Notes under the pieces: generated by a model
What the model was told of the DNA's origin: nothing
The model's input: only the letters and a program-made list of their open reading frames with translations
The model's database searches: none
Assembly: GCA_905233835.1 (NCBI GenBank)
Contig: CAJOGB010000002.1
Coordinates: forward strand, 1 to 40,304
Direction of reading: 5' to 3'
Length of the DNA stretch: 40,304 nucleotides
Origin: an uncultured Lachnospiraceae bacterium
Lineage (GTDB): Bacteria > Bacillota > Clostridia > Lachnospirales > Lachnospiraceae
Position numbers and translations under genes: made by a program
Part shown: positions 7,993-16,629 of the stretch, one piece after another
Numbering within the stretch: position 1 is the stretch's first letter
Layout: each line of letters starts with the position of its first letter

Positions 7993-9285
7993 ATGATTAA
8001 GGCTGTTGTTGGAGCAAACTGGGGTGATGAAGGTAAAGGTAAAATCACCGACATGTTGGCAGAGAAAGCGGATTATATTGTTCGTTTTCAGGGCGGTGCA
8101 AATGCGGGTCATACCATTGTAAACAATTACGGTAAATTTGCACTTCATACATTACCTTCCGGCGTGTTTTATTCTCACACCACCAGCGTTATCGGAAACG
8201 GTGTTGCCTTAAATATTCCGATTTTATTTAATGAGATTAAGTCCATTACGGATCAGGGAGTTCCGACTCCGAAGATCGCGGTTTCCAACCGTTGCCAGAT
8301 TGTAATGCCTTATCATATTTTATTTGATCAGTACGAAGAGGAGCGTTTGGGAAAAGCATCCTTTGGATCCACAAAGTCCGGTATTGCTCCTTTTTATTCC
8401 GATAAATATGCGAAGATCGGTTTTCAGGTTTCCGAGCTTTTTGATGATGAATTATTATCAGAAAAGATTCCGAGAGTATGTGCTCAGAAAAACGTTTTAT
8501 TGGAGCATTTGTACCATAAACCTGCCATTGATGAAAAAGAGTTATTAAATACATTACATGAATACAGAGATATGATTGCTCCTTATGTTTGTGATGTATC
8601 TTTGCTTTTAAATAATGCGTTAAAAGAAGGAAAGACCGTTCTCTTGGAAGGACAGTTGGGAACCTTAAAGGATCCGGATCACGGTATTTATCCGATGGTA
8701 ACATCTTCTTCCACATTGGCGGCTTACGGAGCAATCGGAGCCGGTGTTCCGCCTTATGAAATCAAACAGATTATTACGGTATGTAAAGCATATTCCTCTG
8801 CAGTAGGAGCCGGAGCGTTTGTTTCTGAGATCTTCGGAGATGAAGCGGATGAATTAAGACGTAGAGGCGGTGACGGAGGTGAGTACGGCGCTACTACAGG
8901 TCGCCCGAGACGTATGGGTTGGTTTGACTGTGTGGCTTCTAAGTACGGATGCCGTTTGCAGGGAACAACGGATGTTGCATTTACCGTTTTGGATGTGTTG
9001 GGATACTTGGATGAGATTCCGGTTTGTGTCGGCTATGAAGTTGACGGAGAAGTAACCACGGAATTCCCGGTTACCAGCAAATTGGAAAAAGCAAAACCGG
9101 TACTTAAAAACTTACCGGGTTGGAAGTGCGATATCAGAGGAATTTCAAACTATGATGATCTTCCTGAAAATTGCAAGAACTATATCGAGTTTATTGAAGA
9201 ACAGATTGGATATCCGATTACCATGGTATCCAACGGACCAAAGAGAAGCGATATTATCTATCGCGAGTCGAAATATTCAAAATAG
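7993..9285 (+). CDS. purA: Adenylosuccinate synthetase
   Basis: Condenses IMP with aspartate using GTP to make adenylosuccinate, the first step from IMP to AMP. The 430-residue length is usual. GANWGDEGKGKI at the N-terminus is the GTP-binding loop with catalytic Asp, GGANAGHT carries the catalytic His, TTGRPRRMGWFD is the IMP/GTP region, and NGPKRSDII lies near the C-terminus with the base-binding Lys and Asp. The usual EGAQG motif appears as LEGQLGTLKDPDHG, a divergent form. AGGAGG stands before the ATG. The partner enzyme purB is about 11 kb downstream in the same window. Confidence 0.95.
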   Translation: MIKAVVGANWGDEGKGKITDMLAEKADYIVRFQGGANAGHTIVNNYGKFALHTLPSGVFYSHTTSVIGNGVALNIPILFNEIKSITDQGVPTPKIAVSNRCQIVMPYHILFDQYEEERLGKASFGSTKSGIAPFYSDKYAKIGFQVSELFDDELLSEKIPRVCAQKNVLLEHLYHKPAIDEKELLNTLHEYRDMIAPYVCDVSLLLNNALKEGKTVLLEGQLGTLKDPDHGIYPMVTSSSTLAAYGAIGAGVPPYEIKQIITVCKAYSSAVGAGAFVSEIFGDEADELRRRGGDGGEYGATTGRPRRMGWFDCVASKYGCRLQGTTDVAFTVLDVLGYLDEIPVCVGYEVDGEVTTEFPVTSKLEKAKPVLKNLPGWKCDIRGISNYDDLPENCKNYIEFIEEQIGYPITMVSNGPKRSDIIYRESKYSK

Positions 9286-9292
9286 TTGTTTG

Positions 9293-9319
9293 AAAATCGC
9301 CTCGATGAGGCGATTTTTA
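9293..9319 (+). terminator. Rho-independent terminator after purA
   Basis: AAAATCGCCTC (9293-9303) and GAGGCGATTTT (9307-9317) pair over a tight GAT loop and end in a five-base T run. The next ribosome binding site is only 12 bases beyond, with no room for a promoter in between, so the ABC genes would depend on read-through unless a promoter lies inside purA. Confidence 0.8.
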
Positions 9320-9344
9320 AATGTATATGCAGGAGGAAATACCT

Positions 9345-10406
9345 ATGATAGAGGTAAAGAACGTATCAAAAAGATATGGCAAGCATGTTGCGCTGGATAA
9401 TGTTTCTTTTACGGTAGAATCCGGAAGAATCTATGGATTGTTGGGTGAAAACGGCGCCGGTAAATCCACGACTATGAATATCATTACAGGATACTTGGCA
9501 CTTACATCCGGAGAGATCACTGTTGACGGATATGATATAGTTAAAAAAGCGAAAAAAGCGAAACAAAAAATCGGATATTTACCGGAATTACCGCCTTTAT
9601 ATCAGGATATGACAGTTGAGGAATACTTAAAATTTGTTTCCGAACTAAAGGGCATTCCACGTAAGGAACGTAAAAACGAAGTAAAGATAGCTCTTGAAAA
9701 ATCAAAGACCATGGATGTCAAAAAGAGATTAATCAAGAACTTATCCAAGGGATATAAACAAAGAGTCGGAATCGCACAGGCGATTTTGGGTTCACCGGAA
9801 ATTGTTATTTTGGACGAGCCTACGGTAGGATTGGATCCTATGCAGATTACGGAAATTCGTGATTTGATTCGTGAAATCGGAAAAGAACATACGGTTATTT
9901 TAAGTTCTCATATTCTTTCCGAAATCAGCGAAGTATGTGATCATGTATTTATGATTTCAAAGGGTCGATTGGTTTTGGATGAAGATATGGATAAGATTGA
10001 TTCTTTGGAAAAACGTTTTATCGAATTGGCTCAGACTACAGTAGAAGAAGATGATTCAGAAGAAGATTTGGAGAAATCCACAGAGGAATCTAAAGAGGAG
10101 TCAACAGAGGAATCTAAAGAGGAATCTAAAGAGGAATCTAAAGAGGAATCCAATGATAAATCTACAGAAGAGATTGTAGAAGAGACAAAAGAAGAAACTG
10201 CAAAAGAATCCGAAACAGAATCTATGGATGAAACATCCAATGAGTCTGAAAAAGATCCCAAAGGTCTTGAAATTATTTCTTTAGATGAAGAAGAAAAGGA
10301 AACTAAACCCGAAAAAGAGGACAAGATTTCCCGTCGTAAACAAGAAAGAAAAAAGAAGTTTAAAAATAAGAAAAACAAAAACAAGAATAAGGAGGAAGAA
10401 GAATAA
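9345..10406 (+). CDS. ABC transporter ATP-binding protein with a long charged repetitive tail
   Basis: ATPase subunit for the ABC-2 type permease encoded next. I place the start at 9345, eight bases after AGGAGG (9331-9336); an in-frame ATG at 9321 lies upstream of that site. This gives 353 residues. Motifs: Walker A GENGAGKST (34-42), signature LSKGYKQR (133-140), Walker B VILDEP (154-159), H-loop His189. The standard domain ends near residue 230. The remaining 120 residues are unusual: an acidic Glu/Ser/Lys stretch (233-327) with repeated EESK units, then a very basic patch (about 328-349) and four final Glu. The tail looks disordered. The nearest family by context is GldA-like; no gliding is implied. 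Cargo is unknown. Confidence 0.9.
   Translation: MIEVKNVSKRYGKHVALDNVSFTVESGRIYGLLGENGAGKSTTMNIITGYLALTSGEITVDGYDIVKKAKKAKQKIGYLPELPPLYQDMTVEEYLKFVSELKGIPRKERKNEVKIALEKSKTMDVKKRLIKNLSKGYKQRVGIAQAILGSPEIVILDEPTVGLDPMQITEIRDLIREIGKEHTVILSSHILSEISEVCDHVFMISKGRLVLDEDMDKIDSLEKRFIELAQTTVEEDDSEEDLEKSTEESKEESTEESKEESKEESKEESNDKSTEEIVEETKEETAKESETESMDETSNESEKDPKGLEIISLDEEEKETKPEKEDKISRRKQERKKKFKNKKNKNKNKEEEE
10071..10151 (+). repeat. In-frame 12-base tandem repeat in the ABC ATPase tail
   Basis: Nearly seven units of the form GAGGAATCTAAA lie head to tail: a degenerate first unit at 10071, exact units at 10083, 10107, 10119 and 10131, a variant at 10095 and a partial one at 10143. Each unit encodes four residues (EESK). 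Because the unit is a multiple of three, copy number can change by slippage without a frameshift. Confidence 0.9.
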
Positions 10407-12538
10407 TGCTTGCGATTTTTAAAAGAGATTTTAAATCCTTATTTCATAGTGTCATTGGCTTCTTATTTGTCGGATTATTGCTTGCCGTATTTGGCTTAAA
10501 TTTTACTGTTTATAACCTTCAGGGGGCATCAACACTTATATCGTCCTCTTTGGTTGGTATTGTTTTGGTTACCGTATTTGCAACTCCGCTTTTAACCATG
10601 CGTTCATTGTCTGAAGAACGAAAGTTTAAAACGGATCAGCTTTTACTTACTTCACCGGTATCCGTATTTCAGATTGTATTCGGAAAGTTTTTGGCCTTGG
10701 CTGCAATCTTTTCCATTGTTGTGGGCATCATTTGCTTAACACCTATTCTTATGTCTTTTTACGGAGAGGTGGATTTTGTTCAAAATTATATCGCGATTTT
10801 GGGATTCTGGTTATATGGATTGGTATGTATTTCTGTGGGCATGTTTGTCTCCAGTTTCTTTGAAAGCCAGATTTTAGCCGCTATCGTAAGTTTTGTGGCC
10901 CTCTTTTTAGGCTATATGATGAATTCTTTTTCCAATGCATTGAATGCACACGGAATTCTTCAACAGGTTTTAAAGAGTTATGATTTTGTGACTCCGTTAT
11001 TTAACTTTATTACCGGAAAATTCTTGGTTAGCGATGTGATTTATGATGTCAGCGTAATTGCGCTTATGATCTTTTTAATCTGTCGTGTGGTTTTAAAGAG
11101 AAGATGGACGGTTAGTTCCAGAAAAGTTTCCAGAAACTTTTTGTCATTTTCCACACTTGCACTGGGAATTCTTATTTGTATCGGTGTAAATATTTTAGGT
11201 ACCTATATTCCTAAGAAGTATGCAAGTTTTGATTTGACTACACAAAAACTCTATACCTTTTCAAAAGAAGCATCCGATTTCGCAAAGAACGTGGATTCTG
11301 AAATTTCCATTTATGTATGTGGAAAAGAAGCGGAAATCAAAACCTTGGAAAAAACCACTTTAACAAGTTTTGATGAAGCCTCCGAAAAGATTACGGTGGA
11401 ATACATCGATATCTCCGCAAATCCGAAATACTTCAGTTCTTATTCCGAAGAAGAATTGGATATCGGAAGCTTGGTGGTTGTATACGGTGATAAATATAGA
11501 GTGATTGAAGAACAAGACTTGTATTTAAAAGACTCTGATAACATTTATGTATATAACGTGATCGGATATGATGGAGAAGGCCAGATTGCCAGCGCCATCA
11601 GCTATGTAACTCAGGATCACTTTACCACAGTTTATACATTGGAAGGTCATGATGAGGTAAAACTGGATACACAGTTTACCAATATTATCAAAAAAGCAAA
11701 TTGGGAATTAAAGAGTTTGAATTTGCTTGGTGAAAAGAAAGTACCTTCCGATTGCGAAGTATTGATTATCAATGCTCCTCAGACCGATTTTTCAAAGGAC
11801 GATGTGGAAAAGGTTCTTGCTTATATTAAAGACGGCGGAGATTTGATTCTTACCTATGATTGTTTGTGTAACAATGATTTAAAGAATTACAAATCATTAC
11901 TTAATGATTATGGAATCAGCGTGAAAAAAGGAATGGTATTTGATAACGATGCATCTCGTTATTATACCTATCCCAATGTGCTTCTTCCGAACGTGGAATA
12001 CTCCGATGCTGCCGAAGATTTTAACGGTAGCTTAAAAGTAGTGGCTCCTTATTGCTGTGCATTTGATATGCCGATTTTTAGCGAAGAGCATCCGGTTTCT
12101 ACATTGCTTACTACATCTTACAATGCTACCTTGGATGAAAAGGTAACTGCCGAAAACATTCAGGATAAGATGGAAAAAGCTTTGGATAAGGCTGAAAACG
12201 AAGAATCGAAAGATAACGGTATGTTTTATACCGTGGCATTAAGCTTCAAAGGTGAAAAGGACGGAAAAGTAATTGTTTACGGAAGCCCTTATATCTTTAC
12301 CAATCAGTTTAACGAATTGGTATCCGGAAGAAATGCCGAACTTCTTTTAAAGAATTTACAGTATTTGATTACCGAAGAAGCGGGCGCAAATGAGAGTGTT
12401 GTGATTCCTGCAAAGAGTTTGGAACAGGGATTTTTGACTGTGCCCCAGATGATCTTTGGACTTTTGCTTGGTATTGTAGCTCCGGTATTACTCATTCTCT
12501 TCGGAATTGTCTTCTGGGCTGTTCGTAGGAGAAGATAA
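10406..12538 (+). CDS. Fused ABC-2 permease / GldG-like protein
   Basis: Membrane partner of the preceding ATPase; its ATG overlaps that gene's stop by one base. The 710 residues fall into two parts. Residues 1-230 hold six hydrophobic segments (near 12-33, 50-66, 93-117, 127-151, 157-172, 211-230), as in ABC-2 permeases of the GldF kind. A seventh helix (about 245-268) leads to a large extracytoplasmic region resembling the GldG/ABC-auxiliary domain, including the stretch VLIINAPQTDFSKDDV and GGDLILTYD. A final helix (about 682-704) ends in four Arg. In Bacteroidetes gldF and gldG are separate genes; fused forms are common in other phyla. The role is probably export or envelope-linked; the substrate is unknown. 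Confidence 0.85.
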   Translation: MLAIFKRDFKSLFHSVIGFLFVGLLLAVFGLNFTVYNLQGASTLISSSLVGIVLVTVFATPLLTMRSLSEERKFKTDQLLLTSPVSVFQIVFGKFLALAAIFSIVVGIICLTPILMSFYGEVDFVQNYIAILGFWLYGLVCISVGMFVSSFFESQILAAIVSFVALFLGYMMNSFSNALNAHGILQQVLKSYDFVTPLFNFITGKFLVSDVIYDVSVIALMIFLICRVVLKRRWTVSSRKVSRNFLSFSTLALGILICIGVNILGTYIPKKYASFDLTTQKLYTFSKEASDFAKNVDSEISIYVCGKEAEIKTLEKTTLTSFDEASEKITVEYIDISANPKYFSSYSEEELDIGSLVVVYGDKYRVIEEQDLYLKDSDNIYVYNVIGYDGEGQIASAISYVTQDHFTTVYTLEGHDEVKLDTQFTNIIKKANWELKSLNLLGEKKVPSDCEVLIINAPQTDFSKDDVEKVLAYIKDGGDLILTYDCLCNNDLKNYKSLLNDYGISVKKGMVFDNDASRYYTYPNVLLPNVEYSDAAEDFNGSLKVVAPYCCAFDMPIFSEEHPVSTLLTTSYNATLDEKVTAENIQDKMEKALDKAENEESKDNGMFYTVALSFKGEKDGKVIVYGSPYIFTNQFNELVSGRNAELLLKNLQYLITEEAGANESVVIPAKSLEQGFLTVPQMIFGLLLGIVAPVLLILFGIVFWAVRRRR

Positions 12539-12718
12539 ACGTACAAATATTCCGATGACCCAGATTAAGGTTGGAATGATGACGGTAGATGCCAATGCGG
12601 CACCGAGCATTTGAAAACTTCTGGGGTCATCTACAATAGCAAGTACAAAGGTAAGTACATATAGACCAACAAGTAATAGGATGCCGATGATGGCGAGAAT
12701 GGATTTTACTTTTTTCAT
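12488..12718 (-). CDS. Small two-helix membrane protein
   Basis: A 76-residue protein on the minus strand with a clear ribosome binding site (AGGAAAGGA, about eight bases before the ATG). It starts with a short basic end, then two hydrophobic helices (about residues 6-27 and 39-60), and a polar acidic tail ending in [10 protein letters not shown]. Its last 51 bases overlap the end of the convergent permease gene. I do not recognise a family. The composition (good membrane helices and charge pattern) and the ribosome site argue that it is real, in contrast with the other reverse-strand frames nearby. Function unknown. Confidence 0.7.
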   Translation of the reverse strand: MKKVKSILAIIGILLLVGLYVLTFVLAIVDDPRSFQMLGAALASTVIIPTLIWVIGIFVRLSSPTNSPEDNSEENE

Positions 12719-12778
12719 AATCTGTTTCCTTTCCTAAAAACAGGCGTATTTTTCATGATTTCTTGTGAAAGTTATTCA

Positions 12779-12807
12779 TTGAATCTTACTATGTATTTTG
12801 CTATACT
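12779..12807 (+). promoter_or_regulatory. Predicted promoter for the SEC-C protein gene
   Basis: TTGAAT (12779-12784), an exact 17-base spacer and TATACT (12802-12807) give a good sigma-A promoter about 40 bases before the ATG at 12848. Confidence 0.75.
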
Positions 12808-12847
12808 TTACAATGATTTTCAAATTAATTTTTTAGAGGTTTTATTT

Positions 12848-13357
12848 ATGGCATTATTGGAAGAATGGACAAAAGTCGCTTATAACGATAAACAGGACAG
12901 AGCGACAATTCAAAGATTTTGGAATGACTACTTTTTAAAGGAAAAAAGTGTTTATGAAGTCCTTTTGGAAACACCTGATAAAGAAGTAAAGGGTACTGTA
13001 TCCGAATTGGCTGAAAAGTTTGGTATTACCGTTATGGAAATGACCGGATTTTTGGATGGAATCAATGATTCTTTAGTGAAACCGAATCCGATTGATACCA
13101 TGGAAGAGGATACAAAAGTATCTTTAAAATTCGATACCGAACGACTTTACAAGAACATGGTTGCAGCCGGTGCCGACTGGTTATATGAATTACCTCAGTG
13201 GGATGCGATTTACGATAAAGAAAAGCAGCATGAGCTTTATTTGGAAGAAAAGAAGTCTCACACTATTCGTGTAGGCAAAAAGGTTGGCCGTAATGATCCC
13301 TGTCCTTGCGGAAGCGGAAAGAAATATAAATTCTGCTGCGGAAAAAAGGGTGCATAA
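12848..13357 (+). CDS. SEC-C motif protein of unknown function
   Basis: A 169-residue soluble protein. I chose ATG 12848 (MALLEEWTK) because it follows a purine-rich AGAGG stretch and the promoter at 12779-12807; earlier in-frame starts lie upstream of or inside that promoter. The C-terminal 20 residues are a SEC-C zinc finger, with [19 protein letters not shown] supplying Cys152, Cys154, Cys163 and Cys164, as at the end of SecA. The rest is helical and contains a stretch (about 45-75) reminiscent of a helix-turn-helix, [20 protein letters not shown], but I cannot name the domain. It stands as a single-gene unit between its own promoter and a terminator. Confidence 0.85.
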   Translation: MALLEEWTKVAYNDKQDRATIQRFWNDYFLKEKSVYEVLLETPDKEVKGTVSELAEKFGITVMEMTGFLDGINDSLVKPNPIDTMEEDTKVSLKFDTERLYKNMVAAGADWLYELPQWDAIYDKEKQHELYLEEKKSHTIRVGKKVGRNDPCPCGSGKKYKFCCGKKGA

Positions 13358-13370
13358 AGCTAGATTTTTC

Positions 13371-13411
13371 GTCCTTTGCACTCAATAATTAAAGTGCAAA
13401 GGACTTTTTTA
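13371..13411 (+). terminator. Rho-independent terminator between the SEC-C gene and thrS
   Basis: GTCCTTTGCACT (13371-13382) and AGTGCAAAGGAC (13393-13404) pair perfectly over ten loop bases and are followed by six T residues. The thrS ATG is only 30 bases after the T run. Confidence 0.93.
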
Positions 13412-13434
13412 TAAGATGATTTTGGAGGAATAAC

Positions 13435-15486
13435 ATGAAGATTACATTAAAGGATGGATCTGTAAAAGAATACAGTGAGTCAAAAAGAATCATTGATATT
13501 GCCTTTGATATCAGTGAAGGATTGGCACGCGCTTGCTGTGCGGCAAAATTAAACGGAGAGGTTGTGGATTTACGTACAGAGGTTACCGAGGACGCAGCTT
13601 TAGAACTTTTAACTGCTACGGATGAAGAAGGACTTCGTGTGCTTCGCCATACCACATCCCATGTTTTGGCTCAGGCTGTTAAGAATTTATATCCGGAAGC
13701 GAAGCTTGCAATCGGACCGGCAATTGATGAAGGATTTTATTATGACTTTGATGTAGCTTCATTCTCTCGTGAAGATTTAGATGCGATTGAAGCTGAAATG
13801 AAAAAAATCATCAAGGCCGGCGCAGAACTGAAATATTTTGAACTTCCAAGAGCAGAAGCAATTGAACTTATGGAAAAGAGAAATGAGCCATATAAGGTTG
13901 AGCTGATTCAAGATCTTCCGGAAGATGCCACCATTTCTTTCTATGAGCAGGGTGACGGATTTGTGGATCTTTGCGCAGGCCCGCATATTATGAAGATTTC
14001 AAAGAGCACCATTAAGGCATTTAAACTTATTTCTTCTTCCGGTGCATACTGGAGAGGCGATGAGCACAAGCCAATGCTTACCCGCATTTACGGTACTGCA
14101 TTTAATACAAAAGAAGAATTAAATACATACCTTGAGGAATTGGCGGACAGAAAGAACCGCGATCATAATAAGCTTGGTCGTGATATGGATATCTTTACTA
14201 CCGTTGATGTGATCGGTCAGGGACTTCCGCTTTTTATGCCGAAGGGTACGAAGATGATTCAGAAACTTCAGCGTTGGATTGAGGACTTGGAGGATTATGA
14301 GTGGGGATATGTACGTACACGTACGCCACTTATGGCAAAGTCTACACTTTATAAGATTTCCGATCACTGGTATCACTACAAAGACGGAATGTTTGTTATG
14401 AACGATATTCCGCTTTCCGATGAAGAAGCAATTCGTCAGGGCGGAAGAATTGTAAACGGTATTGAAGATTTATCTTCTTTGGAACAGGATGAGGATGCAA
14501 ACTCCTATGCACTCCGTCCGATGACCTGTCCATTCCAATACTTTGTATATAAAGCACGTCAGAAGAGTTATCGTGATCTCCCGTATCGTATGGGTGAAAC
14601 ATCCACTCTTTTCAGAAACGAAGATTCCGGAGAAATGCACGGTCTTACCCGTGTGCGTCAGTTTACGATTTCCGAGGGACATCTGGTATGTACTCCGGAA
14701 CAGATTGACGAAGAGTTTAAAAACTGTGTACGTTTGGCAAAGTATTGCTTAACCACTTTAGGATTGGAAAATGATGTGACCTATCGTATGTCAAAGTGGG
14801 ATCCGGAAAATCCGGATAAGTATTTGGGAACCGCAGAGGATTGGAACCGTGTGGAAGGCGCAATGCGTACGATCCTTGATGAAATCGGTTTGGATTATGC
14901 AGAAGAAGCAGGAGAAGCTGCATTCTACGGACCGAAGCTTGATATTCAGGCAAAGAATGTTTACGGTAAAGAAGATACCATGATTACCATTCAGTTGGAT
15001 ATGTTCTTGGCGGAACGTTATGATATGTACTATATCGATAAAGATGGTGAAAAGAAACGTCCTTATATTATCCACAGAACATCCATGGGATGCTATGAAC
15101 GTACTCTTGCATGGTTAATTGAAAAATATGCAGGTAAGTTCCCAACCTGGCTTTGTGCAGAACAGGTTCGAATCTTACCGATTTCCGAAAAGTATTTCGA
15201 TTATGCGGATGAAGTATTTAAGGAACTTCGCAAGAACGGAGTGGACGTTACTGTTGATAAACGTTCCGAAAAAATCGGATTTAAGATTCGAGAGGCCCGT
15301 ATGGATAAACTTCCTTATATGTTGGTTGTGGGAGCTCAGGAAGAAGAGGATAAGACTGTTTCTGTTCGCTCCAGATTTGAGGGTGATGAAGGAGTGAAGC
15401 CTCTTTTAGAATTTGTATCTGCCATTTGTGAAGAAATCCGTACAAAGGAAATTCGTAAAGAGAATCCGGAAGCAAAGAATCAATAA
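13435..15486 (+). CDS. thrS: Threonyl-tRNA synthetase
   Basis: Class II synthetase charging tRNA-Thr. The 683 residues exceed the 642 of E. coli slightly. Order of domains: TGS (1-60), editing domain with HTTSH and CAGPH motifs, catalytic core with zinc Cys in MTCPFQY, motif 2 FRNEDSG, zinc His in SEGHL, and motif 3 with zinc His in IIHRTSMG, then an anticodon-binding domain (from about 580). The threonine-pocket segment reads FTISEGH where E. coli has FTQDDAH, so this is a divergent clade. A GGAGG site precedes the ATG. The 78 bases upstream hold only a terminator; no T-box leader is visible, which is unusual for a Firmicute thrS. Confidence 0.95.
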   Translation: MKITLKDGSVKEYSESKRIIDIAFDISEGLARACCAAKLNGEVVDLRTEVTEDAALELLTATDEEGLRVLRHTTSHVLAQAVKNLYPEAKLAIGPAIDEGFYYDFDVASFSREDLDAIEAEMKKIIKAGAELKYFELPRAEAIELMEKRNEPYKVELIQDLPEDATISFYEQGDGFVDLCAGPHIMKISKSTIKAFKLISSSGAYWRGDEHKPMLTRIYGTAFNTKEELNTYLEELADRKNRDHNKLGRDMDIFTTVDVIGQGLPLFMPKGTKMIQKLQRWIEDLEDYEWGYVRTRTPLMAKSTLYKISDHWYHYKDGMFVMNDIPLSDEEAIRQGGRIVNGIEDLSSLEQDEDANSYALRPMTCPFQYFVYKARQKSYRDLPYRMGETSTLFRNEDSGEMHGLTRVRQFTISEGHLVCTPEQIDEEFKNCVRLAKYCLTTLGLENDVTYRMSKWDPENPDKYLGTAEDWNRVEGAMRTILDEIGLDYAEEAGEAAFYGPKLDIQAKNVYGKEDTMITIQLDMFLAERYDMYYIDKDGEKKRPYIIHRTSMGCYERTLAWLIEKYAGKFPTWLCAEQVRILPISEKYFDYADEVFKELRKNGVDVTVDKRSEKIGFKIREARMDKLPYMLVVGAQEEEDKTVSVRSRFEGDEGVKPLLEFVSAICEEIRTKEIRKENPEAKNQ

Positions 15487-15500
15487 ACAGGAAATTATTT

Positions 15501-16610
15501 ATGAATAAGTATGTAAAGATCCTTTCTCTTATCCTTGCATCCTGCGTTTTGTTTTGCGGTTGTAAGGATAAGAAGGAAGTTGTTGAGGAACCGACGGATA
15601 CGGTTTCCGAATTAAATTACAAGGAACTTTCCAAGAAACAATTGGAAGTTTTGGCCCTTGAAAATGATGGGGAGGCCGCATTTTATTTGGGTCAAATTTA
15701 CGATTACGGTTTGGAAGAAGAGTCAAAGAATGCTTCCGAGGCTTTTCGATGGTATCAGGTTTCTTCCGATGCCGGTTTTCCTTACGGCTCTTTATATCTC
15801 GGTTATTGTTATTTAAACGGAGCCGGAGTTGAAAAAAACACAGAAACTGCCGGTGAATTGTTTCAAAATGCGCTTGATAATGACGTAAAGGAAGGTCTTG
15901 TGGGACTTGCCAGATGCATTATTTTGAACAATGATGAAGAAAGATTTTCGGAAGCCAGAGAATACATTGAAGAAGCTTATAACTTAAACCTTTTGGACGG
16001 TTTCTATTATATGGGATATGTCCATGAAAAAGGAATCGATACGGAGGTAAATGTTGAAAAAGCCGTAGAGTGTTATGAAAAAGCTGCTTCTTATGAATCC
16101 GATGATGTGGGAGATCAATTTGCGATAAATTCCGCTAATACGAGACTTGGATATTTGTATGCAAACGGTCTTTTGGGAGAAGTGGACGGTAAAACAGCAC
16201 TTTCATATTTAAAAAAAGCAGCCGACAACGGATTTTTGGAAGCAAAATACTATATCGGTATTATGTACTTAAGCGGAATCGGAATCGATAAAAATCCAGA
16301 GAAAGCTTTATCTTATTTTGAAGAAGCGGCGGAAGAGGATTACGCTCCCGCATTAAGTCAGATAGCTTATATTTATTTTAACGGAAACGGTGTGGAGCCG
16401 GATTATGAGCAAGCCGTTTATTATGAAAAGTTGGCTGCCGCGCAAGGATATGCCCCGTCTCAAATCAATTTGGGCTATTTGTATGAAAACGGATTCGGTG
16501 TGGAAAAGAATTTAGAAACCGCACTTGCTTATTATAAACTTGCTGCAGAATCTGATTTTGAGGGAGCAAATGAGGCGATTACCCGAGTGGAAAGCCTGTT
16601 ATCGAAATAA
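15501..16610 (+). CDS. Sel1-repeat lipoprotein
   Basis: Predicted exported lipoprotein of 369 residues. The N-terminus MNKYVKILSLILASCVLFCGC is a type II signal: either LASC (Cys15) or FCGC (Cys21) could be the lipidated Cys; Cys21 gives the more usual length. After a polar linker the protein is built of about eight Sel1-type TPR repeats of roughly 36 residues, with recurring GxxYLxGxGVEKN...A..Y...AA patterns (for example LGYCYLNGAGVEKN and LGYLYENGFGVEKN). Such repeats bind other proteins. It lies 14 bases after thrS with a modest CAGGAA site and 19 bases before a second lipoprotein gene, so the two probably work in the same place on the outer membrane face. Partner unknown. Confidence 0.85.
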   Translation: MNKYVKILSLILASCVLFCGCKDKKEVVEEPTDTVSELNYKELSKKQLEVLALENDGEAAFYLGQIYDYGLEEESKNASEAFRWYQVSSDAGFPYGSLYLGYCYLNGAGVEKNTETAGELFQNALDNDVKEGLVGLARCIILNNDEERFSEAREYIEEAYNLNLLDGFYYMGYVHEKGIDTEVNVEKAVECYEKAASYESDDVGDQFAINSANTRLGYLYANGLLGEVDGKTALSYLKKAADNGFLEAKYYIGIMYLSGIGIDKNPEKALSYFEEAAEEDYAPALSQIAYIYFNGNGVEPDYEQAVYYEKLAAAQGYAPSQINLGYLYENGFGVEKNLETALAYYKLAAESDFEGANEAITRVESLLSK

Positions 16611-16629
16611 TCTGTTTTAGAGAAGTGAT

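Noticed and set aside
8246-8734. Open frame of 162 codons on the minus strand inside purA
   Set aside because: It is antisense to a clear, conserved enzyme gene. Its translation has no recognisable domain and odd composition, and no ribosome site or promoter fits.
10071-10151. CRISPR-like repeats
   Set aside because: The units are 12 bases long, contiguous without spacers, in frame inside a gene, and encode EESK.
9345-12538. Gliding motility operon
   Set aside because: Only GldA/F/G-like parts are present. These are common ABC-2 transporters in non-gliding bacteria, and no other gld genes are here.
13358-13434. T-box riboswitch before thrS
   Set aside because: Only a simple terminator stem is present. 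The conserved T-box bulge and specifier-loop region would need some 200 bases, which are not available.
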